Shown here: in pieces, positions 63,363-64,000 of the stretch
Numbering within the stretch: the first letter of the stretch is position 1
How the letters are laid out: each line of letters opens with the position of its first letter
Source of the DNA: Clarkia xantiana subsp. parviflora
Lineage: Eukaryota; Streptophyta; Magnoliopsida; Myrtales; Onagraceae
Assembly (NCBI GenBank): GCA_036873135.1
Contig: JAPTYO010000011.1
Span: forward strand, 1,906,298 to 1,970,297
DNA length: 64,000 nt
Direction: 5' to 3'
Translations under genes and position numbers: made by a program
Notes under the pieces: generated by a model
Databases searched by the model: none
What the model saw: the letters and a program-made list of their open reading frames with translations, nothing else
Told to the model about the DNA's origin: nothing

Positions 63363-64000
63363 ATTAAATTAAAGTTATGCAGTTTTTTCTGATTTTTTCG
63401 AACTCAATATTATCGGTGTTGTGCTATGTAATACAATAAACGCATTTGAAGTCATACGTTGTTGTAGAACTGACTTTAAAATCTCGTAATTGTAGGTTTC
63501 GACATATATCATTATCTAATTTAATCAAGTAAAATTCTGATCATTTAGATTTAGATCTATAATACTAGATTTATTTATTTTTTTGCCAAAATTTATAATA
63601 CTGGATTAGATTACCTTTTATATTAAAATTACATATTAGCGCCACCCTATAATTGGGTCAAGCACGAGACTTGTTTTCTAATATAACGTGTAGCGATGTG
63701 CCAATATTATATAATTATGAAATATATATATATACATTATTATTCCTCTATGCACGAGGAACGTGTATGGTTTACTCTATACAGAGTGGCGAGGTGTGCT
63801 ATTTTTTCGTGCATGTTGTTCTATCGTATTTTATTAAATTTGAACTTGTCAATAGTTGATTACCTGGCAAATGTTAGGATCGAACCGGAGGTCGAACCGG
63901 TCAGGCCATCGGATCTCGAATCGGTCAGTTCGACAGGTTTGATCCGGCCGACCGGTTCTAGTGCAGGGCGTAGCCATATAGTATAATTAGGGAACATATG
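62693..64000. other. AT-rich intergenic, long TA microsatellite, MITE edge
   Basis: A TA dinucleotide run of about 42 bp lies at 63318-63358. From about 63870 to 63965 the sequence becomes rich in gaaccgg/accggtt motifs (ggatcgaaccggaggtcgaa), the start of another accgg-type element that reaches near the window end. Confidence 0.5.

Overview
This is a nuclear segment from a eudicot plant. The evidence is spliced genes with GT-AG introns, plant-only families (WAT1-related transporter, GLUTAMINE DUMPER, ATL-type RING, PTI1-like cytoplasmic kinase, soluble sulfotransferase), an interrupted AT-rich background, a tRNA-Leu and a dense layer of typical plant transposons. I cannot name the species from sequence alone.

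Layout: 1-2.85 kb is the 3' end of a Ty3/gypsy element (polyprotein tail, ~90-bp tandem repeats, 3' LTR). 3.4-7.5 kb is a seven-exon WAT1/EamA transporter with foldback elements in introns 1 and 6. 8.2-13.7 kb holds two minus-strand paralogues of an arginine-rich protein built from repeated TPIEN..QW units, with a solo LTR and a hAT-like element between them. 14.6-17.5 kb is an ATL RING gene whose downstream tandem repeats are split by a 1.3-kb all-hairpin Mutator-like element. 17.5-24.5 kb is repeat-rich (hAT MITE, minisatellite, a 50-bp-arm hairpin, a Helitron), with one possible unrecognised spliced gene. 24.5-28.1 kb is a sulfotransferase whose third intron appears to be an inserted hAT element that itself carries nested elements. 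28.2-38.4 kb is nested MITEs and foldback elements without a recognisable gene. 38.5-39.0 kb is a GLUTAMINE DUMPER gene. 43.7-46.2 kb is a PTI1-like kinase, 46.5 kb a tRNA-Leu(AAG), 48.0-50.8 kb an ARL1 GTPase (minus) and 53.5-58.0 kb an 18-exon xylose isomerase (minus). 58-64 kb is intergenic with further MITEs.

The genes do not form a pathway; they are ordinary, independently transcribed plant genes. The coding models for the transporter, sulfotransferase, kinase, ARL1 and xylose isomerase were joined by hand from splice signals, and each closes in frame with a length close to its family (358, 387, 397, 181 and 477 residues).

The most interesting signal is at 25.58-27.77 kb. A hAT-like element inserted in a sulfotransferase coding region, and its target-site duplication contains AGGT, so both splice sites of the resulting intron lie on the duplicated target. 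Removing it restores an uninterrupted family sequence. Other points worth a look are the fully palindromic Mutator-like element with tRNA-promoter-like segments, the TPIEN repeat proteins, a glycine-loop substitution in the kinase, spliceable gene-fragment exons inside the CACTA element, and several transposons dated or typed by perfect target duplications.
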